Below, one piece after another: positions 1 through 8,974 of a stretch of 64,000 nt of DNA. A program made the translations under genes and the position numbers. Numbering within the stretch: the stretch's first letter is position 1; the number at the start of each line of letters is the position of its first letter. Source of the DNA: an uncultured Duncaniella sp. (lineage in GTDB: Bacteria > Bacteroidota > Bacteroidia > Bacteroidales > Muribaculaceae); NCBI GenBank assembly GCA_910576785.1, contig CAJTJG010000002.1, positions 124,001-188,000 of the forward strand, read 5' to 3'. The notes beneath the pieces were generated by a model. That model had not been told where the DNA came from, made no database searches, and worked only from the letters and a program-made list of their open reading frames with translations.

Positions 1-582
1 GCCACTGACCCGCGCCTTATCGTGCTCGACACCTATGGATACGGCAAGAATGCCCCCGGCATAGGCGGGTGCTGGAACATAGCGCTGACCGACAGCCGCT
101 GCGGACGCTTCGCCGTGCAGCTCGACAGCGACGACCTCTACTCATCGCCCGCCACCCTGAGCCGCATCGTGGATACATTCCGCACTGAGAACTGCGCCAT
201 GGTGATCGGATCCTACACCCTTACCGATATCGATGGCAATGTCCTCCCCCCGGGCCTTATAGACCATGCCGAATGGACTGACGAGAACGGGGCCAACAAT
301 GCCTTGCGCATCAACGGACTCGGTGCTCCGAGAGCGTTCTTCACTCCGGTGGCGAGAGATATAGGATTTCCCGATGTATGCTACGGCGAGGACTATGCCA
401 TGGGGCTGGCCGTGAGCCGCAGACACAAGATTGGACGCATCTACGACGAACTGTACCTGTGCCGCCGTTGGGAGGACAACACCGACCATGCGCTCAGCCA
501 CGAACGTGTGAACACCAACAACATGTACAAGGACTTTCTCCGCACCATCGAGATAAACATACGCAAGAGATATCAGCAATGA
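1..582 (+). CDS. Glycosyltransferase family 2, 5' end outside window
   Basis: The reading frame is open from the first base, so the true start lies upstream and only the C-terminal part is present. It shows GT-A fold hallmarks: a DSDD metal/nucleotide-sugar motif, a later GEDYAM segment that fits the acidic catalytic base region, and CRRW near the C-terminus like the (Q/R)xxRW motif of processive or surface-glycan GT2 enzymes. The role is transfer of a sugar from an NDP-sugar in the cytoplasm; acceptor and donor cannot be told. Its stop codon overlaps the next start (ATGA), so it is the first visible gene of a six-gene overlapping operon that otherwise looks devoted to muropeptide sugar salvage. 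It might belong to that pathway or simply be co-transcribed. Confidence 0.85.
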   Translation, partial: ATDPRLIVLDTYGYGKNAPGIGGCWNIALTDSRCGRFAVQLDSDDLYSSPATLSRIVDTFRTENCAMVIGSYTLTDIDGNVLPPGLIDHAEWTDENGANNALRINGLGAPRAFFTPVARDIGFPDVCYGEDYAMGLAVSRRHKIGRIYDELYLCRRWEDNTDHALSHERVNTNNMYKDFLRTIEINIRKRYQQ

Positions 583-1541
583 AGAAACCGATACCCGTCA
601 GTCCGGCCCTCACCACATGGTTCTACGAAGACCAGATAGACACTTGGCCAATGCTGGACGCCAACACCGAGATTCTCGACGAGGCTCTACAAAACGAAAA
701 GGAGATATACTTCGGAGACTGTTTCTGGATAGCTGAGAAGTATCTGCTGCAATACCGCAAGGGCTCACTCACAGCCGATGTCGACAAGGCCCTCAGCGGT
801 GAGCGTCCATGCTTTCTCTGCCCGCCGGCCCGTCCGGCCGAACAAAAAACACTCGGATGGGAAGGCTACGACATACTCGTCAACCCCTATCCGGTAGCAT
901 TCCCACACTTCACCATAGTGGACAGGACACACTCGCCACAGCTCATCAAAGGGCGCATCAAGGACATGGCCCGGATGACAAGGCTCTTTGAGGAATGCTG
1001 TGTGATATACAACGGTCCACGCTGCGGAGCCTCCGCCCCTGACCACATGCACTTCCAGGCTCTCGACTTCAACCTTATGAGAAACATTTTCATAGCGTTG
1101 GAGAATGATCTCACCGATGAGATAGGCCGCCTCGGCAAGAGCCGTGTGTTCATTCCCCGCACCAACGCCATGGCCGCGCCTTACATCGGTCTCGACATCG
1201 CCGCCGACAAGGATCTCGAACAGCTCTTCTCCATAATTTACGGCTTACTACCCGCCGGCGATCCGGAGCCGATGATGAACATTGCCGCCGTCAAGAAAAA
1301 CTCACGCACCATCCTCGCCATATTCCCCCGCCGCCGCCACCGTCCGGCCAATTACGGCGACGGAGCCGGACAGATACTCATAAGCCCGGCCACACTCGAG
1401 ATGCTCGGCACATTCCCCGTGTCGCGCGACAAGGAGTTGAGATATCTCGGCGAAAAACGCATCATGAAGATCTATGACGAGGTATGCATCTCCGCCGATG
1501 ACCTTGTGCAGATCGCCACACAAATCAAGGACGCTCTATGA
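579..1541 (+). CDS. DUF4922 HIT-like nucleotidyltransferase/phosphorylase family protein
   Basis: 320 residues. The start ATG overlaps the stop of the glycosyltransferase (ATGA), which favours it over a longer upstream frame. It resembles the Bacteroidota DUF4922 family, related to GDP-L-galactose phosphorylase and HIT proteins. The segment at H156-M-H158-F-Q160 fits the HxHxQ nucleotide-binding and catalytic motif, and an upstream PHFTIVD strand is typical of HIT folds (family knowledge). The likely reaction is nucleotidyl transfer or phosphorolysis of a nucleotide sugar; the substrate is unknown. Four cysteines (CFLCP, CGAS and CC) are present. Its place between a glycosyltransferase and a SpoIID protein in a MurNAc-salvage operon suggests handling of an activated sugar, which is inference. 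Its stop overlaps the next start by 4 bp. Confidence 0.75.
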   Translation: MKKPIPVSPALTTWFYEDQIDTWPMLDANTEILDEALQNEKEIYFGDCFWIAEKYLLQYRKGSLTADVDKALSGERPCFLCPPARPAEQKTLGWEGYDILVNPYPVAFPHFTIVDRTHSPQLIKGRIKDMARMTRLFEECCVIYNGPRCGASAPDHMHFQALDFNLMRNIFIALENDLTDEIGRLGKSRVFIPRTNAMAAPYIGLDIAADKDLEQLFSIIYGLLPAGDPEPMMNIAAVKKNSRTILAIFPRRRHRPANYGDGAGQILISPATLEMLGTFPVSRDKELRYLGEKRIMKIYDEVCISADDLVQIATQIKDAL

Positions 1542-2860
1542 GAACTCCCGATGTGTCCGTAGGCATCATCATGGGCCGGACCGAACTAAGATTCACACTC
1601 TCCGGCATATATTCCGCAGCCGGCATGGACGTGGTGACAGGTGCGCAGACCGTGCGCCTGAGCGACGGTGGAATGGGAGTGGTATGGAACGGCTCGGTCT
1701 ACCCCGAGCTATGTTTCACTCCATCATCATATGACGGCGATTCCTTCGAGCTCGAAGGTGTCACCATTGGAGTCAACTTCCATTGGGAACGTAAGGAGAA
1801 CCAGCGCTTCCGTGGCTCCCTGCGCATCATCGTGGAGAACGGTACCCTCACGGCTGTCAATATACTCGGCGTGGAGGATTATCTCGTATCCGTGATATCA
1901 AGCGAGATGCGCTCCACATCATCGCCCGCCCTCCTGAGGGCACATGCCGTGATATCCCGCTCATGGCTGCTGGCACAGATGGAGAACAGCAACCGCGGGG
2001 TGCGCCGCAGCGTGATCACCGCCTCGGGCAGAGGTGACGAGATAGTGAGATGGTGGGATCATGACGATCATCTCAACTACGATGTCTGCGCCGATGACCA
2101 CTGTCAGCGCTATCAGGGTATTGACCGTGTGGAAAGTTCGGCCGCGGCTGCGGCTGTGACCGACACCCGGGGACAAGTTCTCACCCACGGCGGTCAGCTC
2201 TGCGACGCCCGTTTTTCCAAATGCTGCGGCGGTGTGATGGAAATCTTCTCCACTTGCTGGGACGATACCGACAAACCATATCTCGCCGCCCGACGCGACT
2301 CGGCCGCAAGCCGTGACTTTCCCGATCTCACCATCGAAGCCGAGGCCGAAAAATGGATAAACGGCAACCCCGACGCCTACTGCCGCTGCTCTGACCCGAG
2401 GATACTCCGCCAGGTGCTCAACGGATATGACCGTGAGGACACTGACTTCTACCGCTGGGAGGTGGAGTATACCGGCGAGCAATTGCGCGGACTCGTGGAG
2501 AAGCGACTGGAGCGTAGCATCGGCGACATCATGGCCCTGCGCCCACTACGCCGCGGCCCGTCGGGACGCATATACAGCCTCCTCATCGAAGGCTCGGAGG
2601 GGAGCGTGACCATAGGTAAGGAGCTTATGGTGCGCCGTGTGCTCTCCGACACCCATCTCAAGTCATCGGCATTCACCGTCACTGCGTCCGACATTGACAG
2701 TCGCGGCATACCCGGACGCTTCCGCCTGCGCGGCGCCGGCTGGGGCCACGGCGTGGGTCTATGTCAGATAGGAGCAGCCGTGATGGGCGAGCTTGGCATG
2801 GACTACCGTACAATACTCGCCCACTACTATCCCGGGGCGGAAATCACAACATTGTATTGA
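1538..2860 (+). CDS. SpoIID/LytB domain protein without signal peptide
   Basis: 440 residues. The SpoIID core is clear: a SVISSEM segment carrying the candidate catalytic Glu, followed by LLRAHAVISRSW, and near the end GWGHGVGLCQIGA, which matches the GyGHGVGMSQxGA signature of the family. Bacterial SpoIID is a lytic transglycosylase that cleaves denuded glycan strands between MurNAc and GlcNAc. The N-terminus (MRTPDVSVGIIMGRTELRF) has no hydrophobic signal sequence, so on sequence alone the protein looks cytosolic, unlike sporulation SpoIID. That fits processing of imported muropeptide disaccharides better than attack on the sacculus (inference). The start overlaps the DUF4922 stop by 4 bp, and a transporter begins 3 bp after its stop. 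Confidence 0.85.
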   Translation: MRTPDVSVGIIMGRTELRFTLSGIYSAAGMDVVTGAQTVRLSDGGMGVVWNGSVYPELCFTPSSYDGDSFELEGVTIGVNFHWERKENQRFRGSLRIIVENGTLTAVNILGVEDYLVSVISSEMRSTSSPALLRAHAVISRSWLLAQMENSNRGVRRSVITASGRGDEIVRWWDHDDHLNYDVCADDHCQRYQGIDRVESSAAAAAVTDTRGQVLTHGGQLCDARFSKCCGGVMEIFSTCWDDTDKPYLAARRDSAASRDFPDLTIEAEAEKWINGNPDAYCRCSDPRILRQVLNGYDREDTDFYRWEVEYTGEQLRGLVEKRLERSIGDIMALRPLRRGPSGRIYSLLIEGSEGSVTIGKELMVRRVLSDTHLKSSAFTVTASDIDSRGIPGRFRLRGAGWGHGVGLCQIGAAVMGELGMDYRTILAHYYPGAEITTLY

Positions 2861-2863
2861 ATC

Positions 2864-4156
2864 ATGGATCAAACCATCAACAGACGGTCGGGGGCCTCAC
2901 GTTCGCCATGGGCCTGGATCCCTACCCTATACTTCGCCCAGGGTCTCCCATATGTGGCCGTCATGACGCTTTCGGTCATAATGTACAAGCGTCTCGGCAT
3001 CTCCAACACCGACATAGCCCTATATACCGGCTGGCTCTACCTGCCATGGGTCATCAAACCTCTGTGGAGTCCATTTGTGGATATCATATCCACCAAACGG
3101 CGGTGGGTCATAGCCATGCAGTGGGTTATGGCCATCGGATTCGCCATGATAGCGCTCACTATCCCCACCGACTTGTTCTTCCGGCTCACCCTCGCGGTGT
3201 TCTGGATGGTGGCATTCACATCGGCCACCCATGACATAGCAGCTGACGGCTTCTACATGCTGGCACTGACAGAACATGAACAGTCGTTCTATGTAGGCAT
3301 CCGCTCCACATTCTACAGAATAGCATCAGTAGCCGGGCAGGGGCTGCTGGTGATCCTCGCGGGATGGCTCGAGACAACCACCGGCTCCATTCCCACAGCC
3401 TGGAGCATAGCCATCGGTGCACTATCGGCGCTCTTTCTGCTGTTCGCGCTCTACCACTCGTGGAGCCTGCCGCGGATAGAACGGGTGGCGGCCGAACCTG
3501 AGAAGATAGGAAACATATGGCGGGAGTTCGGCCGTGTATTCGGAGCATTCTTCCGCAAGAGACACATAGGCACCGCTCTGTTGTTCATGTTGCTCTACCG
3601 TCTGCCCGAAGCCCAGCTCGTCAAGCTCATCAATCCATTTCTTCTTGATCCCACCGAGGCCGGCGGCCTGGGGCTGAGCACAGCCGAGGTCGGCATAGTT
3701 TACGGTACCGTCGGCATAATCGGACTCACTCTCGGAGGTATTGCCGGAGGTCTTGTGGCCGCCGCACGCGGACTGCGCTACTGGCTGCGCCCCATGGCCT
3801 GGAGCATGTCGCTGACATGCCTTACATTCGTATACCTGAGTTTTGCCACCGCCCCATCGTTGCTCACGGTCAACATATGCGTGTTCATCGAGCAGTTCGG
3901 CTACGGTTTCGGTTTCACGGCCTACATGCTCTATCTCATCTACTTCTCCGAGGGGGAGTTCAGCACGGCCCACTACAGTCTGTGCACCGGATTCATGGCT
4001 TTGGGGATGATGCTCCCGGGCATGGCTGCCGGATGGATACAGGAAACCATCGGATACAGGAATTTCTTCATCTGGACCATGGTGTGCTGCGTGGCCACCA
4101 TCGCAGTGACATATCTCGTGAAGGTCGATGCCGGATTCGGCCGCAAACATCAGTGA
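2864..4156 (+). CDS. AmpG/MurT-type MFS transporter for muropeptide sugars
   Basis: 430 residues with about 12 hydrophobic segments. The N-terminus (WIPTLYFAQGLPYVAVMTLS) is the characteristic opening of AmpG-family permeases, which import GlcNAc-anhydroMurNAc peptides; the Tannerella forsythia relative MurT imports MurNAc (family knowledge). The gene lies 3 bp after the SpoIID gene and about 30 bp before the GH171 muramidase and MurK-type kinase. This is the transporter-hydrolase-kinase arrangement described for Bacteroidota peptidoglycan salvage, so MurNAc or a MurNAc-containing disaccharide is the likely substrate. The symbol is left blank because AmpG- and MurT-type specificity cannot be separated by eye. 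Confidence 0.85.
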   Translation: MDQTINRRSGASRSPWAWIPTLYFAQGLPYVAVMTLSVIMYKRLGISNTDIALYTGWLYLPWVIKPLWSPFVDIISTKRRWVIAMQWVMAIGFAMIALTIPTDLFFRLTLAVFWMVAFTSATHDIAADGFYMLALTEHEQSFYVGIRSTFYRIASVAGQGLLVILAGWLETTTGSIPTAWSIAIGALSALFLLFALYHSWSLPRIERVAAEPEKIGNIWREFGRVFGAFFRKRHIGTALLFMLLYRLPEAQLVKLINPFLLDPTEAGGLGLSTAEVGIVYGTVGIIGLTLGGIAGGLVAAARGLRYWLRPMAWSMSLTCLTFVYLSFATAPSLLTVNICVFIEQFGYGFGFTAYMLYLIYFSEGEFSTAHYSLCTGFMALGMMLPGMAAGWIQETIGYRNFFIWTMVCCVATIAVTYLVKVDAGFGRKHQ

Positions 4157-4187
4157 ACACCACACCCTGTCAGGGGGTTATATCTTT

Positions 4188-5489
4188 ATGAAAATGATAC
4201 AGGCACTTATAGGCGCCGCACTCCTCGCCATAGCGGGATGTAGCGGCAATCAGCAGACAGGCAATGACACATCTGCCGCACCCGAAGGTGTCGCAGCGCC
4301 ATCAGCCGGAACAGCTGTTGTAAAACCAGGCATAGAGGTGCTCGAAGCCGAGGCGTTCGCCCCGCTGCGAGGCAAACGCGTGGGCCTCGTCACCAACCCC
4401 ACGGGCATTGACAACAGCATGCGCTCCACCATCGACATCCTTGCCTCGGCTCCGGAAGTGAAACTAACGGCGCTCTTCGCCCCCGAACACGGTGTGAGAG
4501 GCGACCATGTGGCCGGCGAGACCGTCAGCAATTCCGTCGACAAGGCCACAGGCGTACAGGTCTACTCGCTACACGGACGCACCAAGAAACCTACCGCCGA
4601 GATGCTACGCAATGTGGATGTGATAGTCTACGATATCCAGGACATAGGATGCCGCAGCTACACATTCATCTCCACCATGGGTCTGTGCATGGAGGCCGCC
4701 GCGGCCAACGGGAAGGAATTCATGGTGCTTGACCGTCCTGATCCGTTGGGCGGCAACAAGGTGGAAGGCAATATCCTTGAAAAGGGCCGGGAGTCGTTCG
4801 TAGGGCGTTTCAATATCCCCTACATCTACGGCCTCACTCCCGGCGAACTTGCCTCTTGGCTCAAAGGCGAAGGGATGATAAGCGGAGCTGCATCACTGAA
4901 ACTTACCGTGATACCGATGGAAGGCTGGCGCAGGGACATGACGTTTGACCGCACGGGCATGCCATGGGTACTCCCCTCACCCCAGATACCCACTCCGGCC
5001 ACCGCATTTCTATATCCGGCCACAGGCATCATGGGTGAACTTGACTACGTATCCATCGGCGTTGGCTACACGCTTCCGTTCGGACTGACCGCAGCCCCAT
5101 GGATCGATGCGCAGGAGCTTGCCGCACGCCTCACCTCACTCGGCATTCCCGGCGTGGAGTTCAGACCGCTGCATTACAAACCATACTTCGGCCTCTTCTC
5201 CAGTCGCAACATCGGCGGAGTACAGATCTATATCACAGACCCAGCGGCCGCACCGCTCACGCTGCTGCAATTCTACATCATGCAGGAACTCGCCGCGCTC
5301 TACCCCGACCACAAAGCATTCGCATCGGCCACCACACAGCGGCTGAAGATGTTCGACATGGTGTGCGGATCATCCACCCCGCGCGAGCTCTTCGGCAAGA
5401 ATTACCGGGTGGATGACCTGCGTCCGTTCTGGGAAAAGGATGTGGACTCATTCAAAGCATCAACTGCCAAATATCACCTCTACGAATGA
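4188..5489 (+). CDS. namZ: GH171 (DUF1343) exo-beta-N-acetylmuramidase, lipoprotein
   Basis: 433 residues. The ATG at 4188 gives a lipoprotein signal peptide ending in AIAGC, so this start is preferred over the longer open frame from 4128. The body is DUF1343: GKRVGLVTNPTGI at the start, an FAPEHGVRG segment, VYDIQDIGCRSYTFI, and a LDRPDPLGG motif. The founding member, NamZ of Bacillus subtilis, removes MurNAc from the non-reducing end of peptidoglycan chains (family GH171). A lipid-anchored periplasmic or surface enzyme here would release MurNAc for the adjacent transporter. A low-complexity Ala/Ser/Thr linker follows the lipid-attachment cysteine. The gene overlaps the kinase gene downstream by 4 bp. 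Confidence 0.87.
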   Translation: MKMIQALIGAALLAIAGCSGNQQTGNDTSAAPEGVAAPSAGTAVVKPGIEVLEAEAFAPLRGKRVGLVTNPTGIDNSMRSTIDILASAPEVKLTALFAPEHGVRGDHVAGETVSNSVDKATGVQVYSLHGRTKKPTAEMLRNVDVIVYDIQDIGCRSYTFISTMGLCMEAAAANGKEFMVLDRPDPLGGNKVEGNILEKGRESFVGRFNIPYIYGLTPGELASWLKGEGMISGAASLKLTVIPMEGWRRDMTFDRTGMPWVLPSPQIPTPATAFLYPATGIMGELDYVSIGVGYTLPFGLTAAPWIDAQELAARLTSLGIPGVEFRPLHYKPYFGLFSSRNIGGVQIYITDPAAAPLTLLQFYIMQELAALYPDHKAFASATTQRLKMFDMVCGSSTPRELFGKNYRVDDLRPFWEKDVDSFKASTAKYHLYE

Positions 5490-6325
5490 AAATTGTCTTT
5501 GACAGCGGAAGCACCAAGACAGCGTGCGCGCTGATAGGGGATACGGTCGTCTACACTCCTCCGATGCGGGGACATAATGCCATGACTGCCCGCGACGGCG
5601 ACCTCTACTCGATGATATCAACCGAAAAAACGCTCACAGAGGTAAGGATATCCACTGAATCCGTGCACTTCTACGGGGCCGGATGCGCCACCCCGCAGGC
5701 CATAGGCCGCGTGAGGGAGGAGCTGATCAGAATGTTTCCCAACGCCGGTATAAGCGTGGAGAGCGATATGACCGGTGCAGCACGCTCATTGTGCGGGCAT
5801 ACTCCGGGCATAGCATGCATACTCGGCACTGGCTCCAATTCCTGTCTGTGGGACGGACAGAGGATCACAGCCAACATCCCGCCGCTCGGATTCATAATCG
5901 GTGATGAAGGTAGCGGTGCCGTGATCGGCAAGGTGTTTCTCGAACACCTTCTAAAAGGGATGCTGCCCAAGGAGATCAGAGAAGATTTCCAAGACCGTCA
6001 TGGCCTCACCACCGCCGATATTATCACAAGGATATACCGCGGCGACAGGCCGTCGGCATTCCTTGCGTCATTCGCCCCGTTCATACGGGAATGGACCGAT
6101 AAGGAGGAGGCCGTGGCCTGTATGGTGGAGAACGAGCTTGAGAGATTCCTCATATTCAATGTGGAGCGCTATCCCGGGGCGCACGACATCCCCGTATCGT
6201 TCACCGGATCGATAGCCCGCCACTTTGACCGGCAGCTACGTGCGGCCATGGACAGACGCGGACTCCTGCATGGCAAAACAGAAAGCGATCCACTCCCCGG
6301 TATGGTGAAGTGGATCGCCGGATAA
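5486..6325 (+). CDS. MurK/BadF-type sugar kinase (N-acetylmuramic acid/GlcNAc kinase-like)
   Basis: 279 residues of the BadF/BadG/BcrA ASKHA fold. The phosphate-1 motif is FDSGSTKTACALI at the N-terminus, ILGTGSNSCLWDG is phosphate-2, and GDEGSGAVIGK lies in the middle, as in GlcNAc kinases and MurK. The expected reaction is ATP-dependent 6-phosphorylation of MurNAc and/or GlcNAc after import. Translation is coupled to the muramidase (ATGA overlap). The next enzyme of the pathway, MurNAc-6-phosphate etherase (MurQ), is not next to it: the following gene is convergent and encodes a PAP2 phosphatase, so MurQ must lie elsewhere or the product has another fate. Confidence 0.82.
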   Translation: MKIVFDSGSTKTACALIGDTVVYTPPMRGHNAMTARDGDLYSMISTEKTLTEVRISTESVHFYGAGCATPQAIGRVREELIRMFPNAGISVESDMTGAARSLCGHTPGIACILGTGSNSCLWDGQRITANIPPLGFIIGDEGSGAVIGKVFLEHLLKGMLPKEIREDFQDRHGLTTADIITRIYRGDRPSAFLASFAPFIREWTDKEEAVACMVENELERFLIFNVERYPGAHDIPVSFTGSIARHFDRQLRAAMDRRGLLHGKTESDPLPGMVKWIAG

Positions 6326-6347
6326 TTTCTTTTAGAGGAAATACGTG

Positions 6348-6971
6348 TCAATAAGAAAGCTTGCCGAACACTCCCCTTCTGATAAGAAGGCCGGTGAGCA
6401 TGCCTCGGGTGACAAGGTACTGCCCTATGGCTCGCGGCACATAATATACCACCGATGCACATCCGCATCCGAGCATGGCACCTGCCATGAGATCGCCGGG
6501 ATAGTGCACACCGAGATATGCACGCGAATAGCACTGGAGCACAGCCCACGGGAACATGACCCATGCCACGGTCCTGTTGCGGAAATAGAGCCACAGCAGC
6601 ATGGCCAGGGCAAAGGAGTTGGATGCATGACATGAGGGAAACCCGTAGCGTCCACTGCGGTAGTCGTTGACGATATGTACAAGCGGACTTATGGGATTCT
6701 CAGGATTGGACGGACGCAAACGCGCTATGGTGTGGCGCAGCCATCCGGATCCGATCTGATCAGAGAGCGTTATGGCAACAACAATGGAAACGATGCACCA
6801 CAAAGCTGCCACCGGACGCTGTTTCATGAATATGTAAGCGAGAAGGAGAGCATAGAATGGCACCCAGAACCATTTGTTGGTTATAGTATACATCACAGTG
6901 TCCATAGCCTCGAAATGAAATTGGTTTACAAGAAGCAGAAACTGTGTGTCGATTGACTCAAAAAAATTCAT
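6348..6971 (-). CDS. PAP2-family membrane phosphatase
   Basis: 207 residues from the ATG at 6971 (MNFFESIDTQF); a longer open frame upstream has no membrane or family features. The three PAP2 motifs are visible in order: RHTIARLRP (KxxxxxxRP variant), GFPSCHASN (PSGH variant with Cys in place of Gly), and SRAYLGVHYPGD (SRxxxxxHxxxD). Five or six hydrophobic segments surround them. Such enzymes dephosphorylate undecaprenyl pyrophosphate, phosphatidylglycerophosphate or lipid A on the periplasmic face; which one is not decidable. It is convergent with the kinase gene, with only 22 bp between the stops. A CAAAAGTA at 6999-7006 reads TACTTTTG on the minus strand and could be the -7 element. Confidence 0.85.
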   Translation of the reverse strand: MNFFESIDTQFLLLVNQFHFEAMDTVMYTITNKWFWVPFYALLLAYIFMKQRPVAALWCIVSIVVAITLSDQIGSGWLRHTIARLRPSNPENPISPLVHIVNDYRSGRYGFPSCHASNSFALAMLLWLYFRNRTVAWVMFPWAVLQCYSRAYLGVHYPGDLMAGAMLGCGCASVVYYVPRAIGQYLVTRGMLTGLLIRRGVFGKLSY

Positions 6972-7124
6972 GGATGAGGTATTCGATAAAAGTTTGCGCA
7001 AAAGTAGTAAAAATTCGGCAAAAAGGCCATATCCCGTCTCGTTAAGATTGTTAATTTTTAGGATTTTAACTACCTGACATGGAATGACCGCCACAGCTCA
7101 CTGCCCTCTTACATTTTTTTTGCT

Positions 7125-7132
7125 TAATTTTG
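7125..7132 (+). promoter_or_regulatory. Bacteroidota -7 promoter element (carbonic anhydrase)
   Basis: TAATTTTG matches the TAnnTTTG consensus and lies 22 bp before the carbonic anhydrase ATG. I see no convincing -33 TTG at the right distance, so only the -7 element is called. Confidence 0.5.
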
Positions 7133-7154
7133 TCATCGCAAAAAAAGATAACAT

Positions 7155-7703
7155 ATGATAGAGGAAATACTGAAACACAACCGCAAATTTGTGGAAACCG
7201 GCGAATACCGCCGCTTCGAGACCTCGAAATATCCCGACAAACGCATAGCCATAGTCACCTGCATGGACACCCGCCTCGTAGAGCTGCTTCCCGCAGCCCT
7301 GGGCATTCGCAACGGCGACGTGAAGATGATCAAAAATGCCGGCGGCACCATCACCAACCCATTTGACTCGACAATGCGCTCCATCCTCGTGGCCGTCTAC
7401 GAGCTTGGAGTGAATGAGATAATGGTGATCGGCCATACCGGATGCGGCGTGCAGGGCATGGACTCGGCCGAGATGCTACACGTCATGAAGGAACGCGGCG
7501 TGAGCGAGGAGCACATTTCGCTGATGCGTCACTGCGGCATAGATCTCGACAGCTGGCTGCACGGCTTTGACGATACCGCCGCTGCCGTCAGCGAGACAGT
7601 CGACCTGATAGCACGCCATCCGCTCATGGCCTCCGATGTGCGCGTGGCCGGCTATATCATGGACTCAACCACTGGCGCTCTCGAGGTGATAGACAAGAAT
7701 TAA
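7155..7703 (+). CDS. Beta-class carbonic anhydrase
   Basis: 182 residues, a usual length for short type II beta-carbonic anhydrases. The zinc site is visible as CMDTR (first Cys ligand plus the Asp-Arg dyad) and GHTGCG (His and second Cys ligand), with KNAGG between them. It catalyses reversible hydration of CO2 in the cytoplasm. No signal peptide is present. The gene stands alone: the divergent PAP2 gene lies upstream with its own start, and a strong hairpin lies about 50 bp downstream, so it is probably a single-gene transcript. Confidence 0.9.
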   Translation: MIEEILKHNRKFVETGEYRRFETSKYPDKRIAIVTCMDTRLVELLPAALGIRNGDVKMIKNAGGTITNPFDSTMRSILVAVYELGVNEIMVIGHTGCGVQGMDSAEMLHVMKERGVSEEHISLMRHCGIDLDSWLHGFDDTAAAVSETVDLIARHPLMASDVRVAGYIMDSTTGALEVIDKN

Positions 7704-7750
7704 CACCATTTACATCACATGTGTCATATTGTTGCACATGGTCGTATATA

Positions 7751-7805
7751 ATTTTGTGGACGTAAGCCGCAAGGAGTCATCCTCTTCGGCCTACGTCCAC
7801 AAAAT
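7751..7805. terminator. Perfect 14-bp inverted repeat, probable bidirectional terminator
   Basis: ATTTTGTGGACGTA (7751-7764) and TACGTCCACAAAAT (7792-7805) are exact reverse complements, and the loop side can pair further (GCCG with CGGC). The AT-rich outer end gives a T-rich tail on either strand. It sits after the carbonic anhydrase stop and before a small reading frame. Confidence 0.6.
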
Positions 7806-7830
7806 TTACAGACTTTTATCTCTCACGATC

Positions 7831-8106
7831 ATGACAACGATACACCGCACCGATCTCATACAGGTCACCGGCCGCCAAGGCGGTTCGACCGTACTCTCAC
7901 TCACCTTCACAGGTGCTGACTCGCTGGGCGATGTGTTCCGGAGAGTGCGCACATCGGCTCCTTCCGGATCGGGAGTGCTTGCGGTATCGCTGCGCAACCG
8001 GACGCAAGGCTGGACACAGATGCACAATCTCGTGTTCAGAGACAGTCCGTCCGCAGCCGCTCAGCCATGTCGCGGGAAGTCATTCTCCTATCCGTCGCTA
8101 TTCTGA
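7831..8106 (+). CDS. Small hypothetical protein
   Basis: 91 residues from the ATG at 7831 (MTTIHRTDLIQV). The frame extends upstream to 7729, but that part runs through the palindromic hairpin and is unlikely to be coding. No known domain is recognised; the sequence is rich in Ser, Thr and Arg, with no signal peptide or membrane segment. It lies between the hairpin and the convergent rhaD gene (stop 15 bp away). It may be a lineage-specific small protein or a chance frame. Confidence 0.4.
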   Translation: MTTIHRTDLIQVTGRQGGSTVLSLTFTGADSLGDVFRRVRTSAPSGSGVLAVSLRNRTQGWTQMHNLVFRDSPSAAAQPCRGKSFSYPSLF

Positions 8107-8120
8107 CGGAATGATATATA

Positions 8121-8930
8121 TCACTTGGGGAGATTGAACGCTACAGACATCTCGCGCATCTGCTCGTCGGTCATGCCATCGGGCTCGAAGCCCATGTTCT
8201 TGGCGCAGATATAGATCTGGGCCGACTTGTTGAGCACGTCCACCTGGTCAAACGCATTCATGATATCAGTGTCCACGGCAAACACACCATGCTTCTCCCA
8301 GATGGTTACATCGTAATCACCGAGTTCATGGATGGTCGACTCGGCAAGCTCGTTGGATCCGGGGAGCTGATAGGGGATGATACCCAGACCGCGCGGACAG
8401 AATGCCTTTGTCTCGGGGATCATGCTCCAGAGCAGGCGTGTGGCCACATCCTTCTGGAGATACTTCGGGCAGTGGGTCATGGCCACGAGCTCGATGGGAT
8501 GAGTGTGGAGCGATGCCTTGTAGTTCGACCCCTTGCCGATGAGATAATTATGCACAGCGAGATGCGAGGGAAGCTCGGAGGTGGGCTTTACAGGATTGTC
8601 GGCTATGATGACGTAGCTTGCGCAGTCGTCGAGGATGCGGATGAACGATCCGTTCTCCATGGGCCAGCGGGCGAGGTCGCGCATGCGCTTGTTGGTGCCC
8701 TTGCAGTAGAAGTAGCAACCCTTGAGATGGGGAAGCACCGCGCCGATGGGATATACAGGACTGATGGCAGGCATAGCCTTGATCTCATCGTCGATATACT
8801 CGGTCACATTGACCGTGATATTACCGCCGTTGCGCTCGGCCCACCCCTTTTGCCAGAGGTAACCGGCCACTTCGGCCACCTGCTCCACCTCATGGGCAAG
8901 AGCAGGACGGTTTTCGAGTATTGAAGCCAT
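8121..8930 (-). CDS. rhaD: Rhamnulose-1-phosphate aldolase
   Basis: 269 residues, close to the Escherichia coli enzyme. It is a zinc class II aldolase that splits L-rhamnulose-1-phosphate into dihydroxyacetone phosphate and L-lactaldehyde. The metal ligands are visible in SLHTHP (two His) and WEKHGVFA (third His), with the general-base Glu in TSELPSH. AERNGGNITV near the N-terminus is the phosphate-binding loop of the aldolase/AraD family. It is the last gene of a five-gene minus-strand operon, 44 bp after rhaT. Confidence 0.95.
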   Translation of the reverse strand: MASILENRPALAHEVEQVAEVAGYLWQKGWAERNGGNITVNVTEYIDDEIKAMPAISPVYPIGAVLPHLKGCYFYCKGTNKRMRDLARWPMENGSFIRILDDCASYVIIADNPVKPTSELPSHLAVHNYLIGKGSNYKASLHTHPIELVAMTHCPKYLQKDVATRLLWSMIPETKAFCPRGLGIIPYQLPGSNELAESTIHELGDYDVTIWEKHGVFAVDTDIMNAFDQVDVLNKSAQIYICAKNMGFEPDGMTDEQMREMSVAFNLPK

Positions 8931-8974
8931 TTTATTGATATGATCGGTTTAATGAATATGTAAATACAGTTTTT

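Noticed and set aside
378..578. Upstream extension of the DUF4922 gene
   Set aside because: It would overlap the glycosyltransferase by about 200 bp and lacks family similarity; the ATGA overlap at 579 is better.
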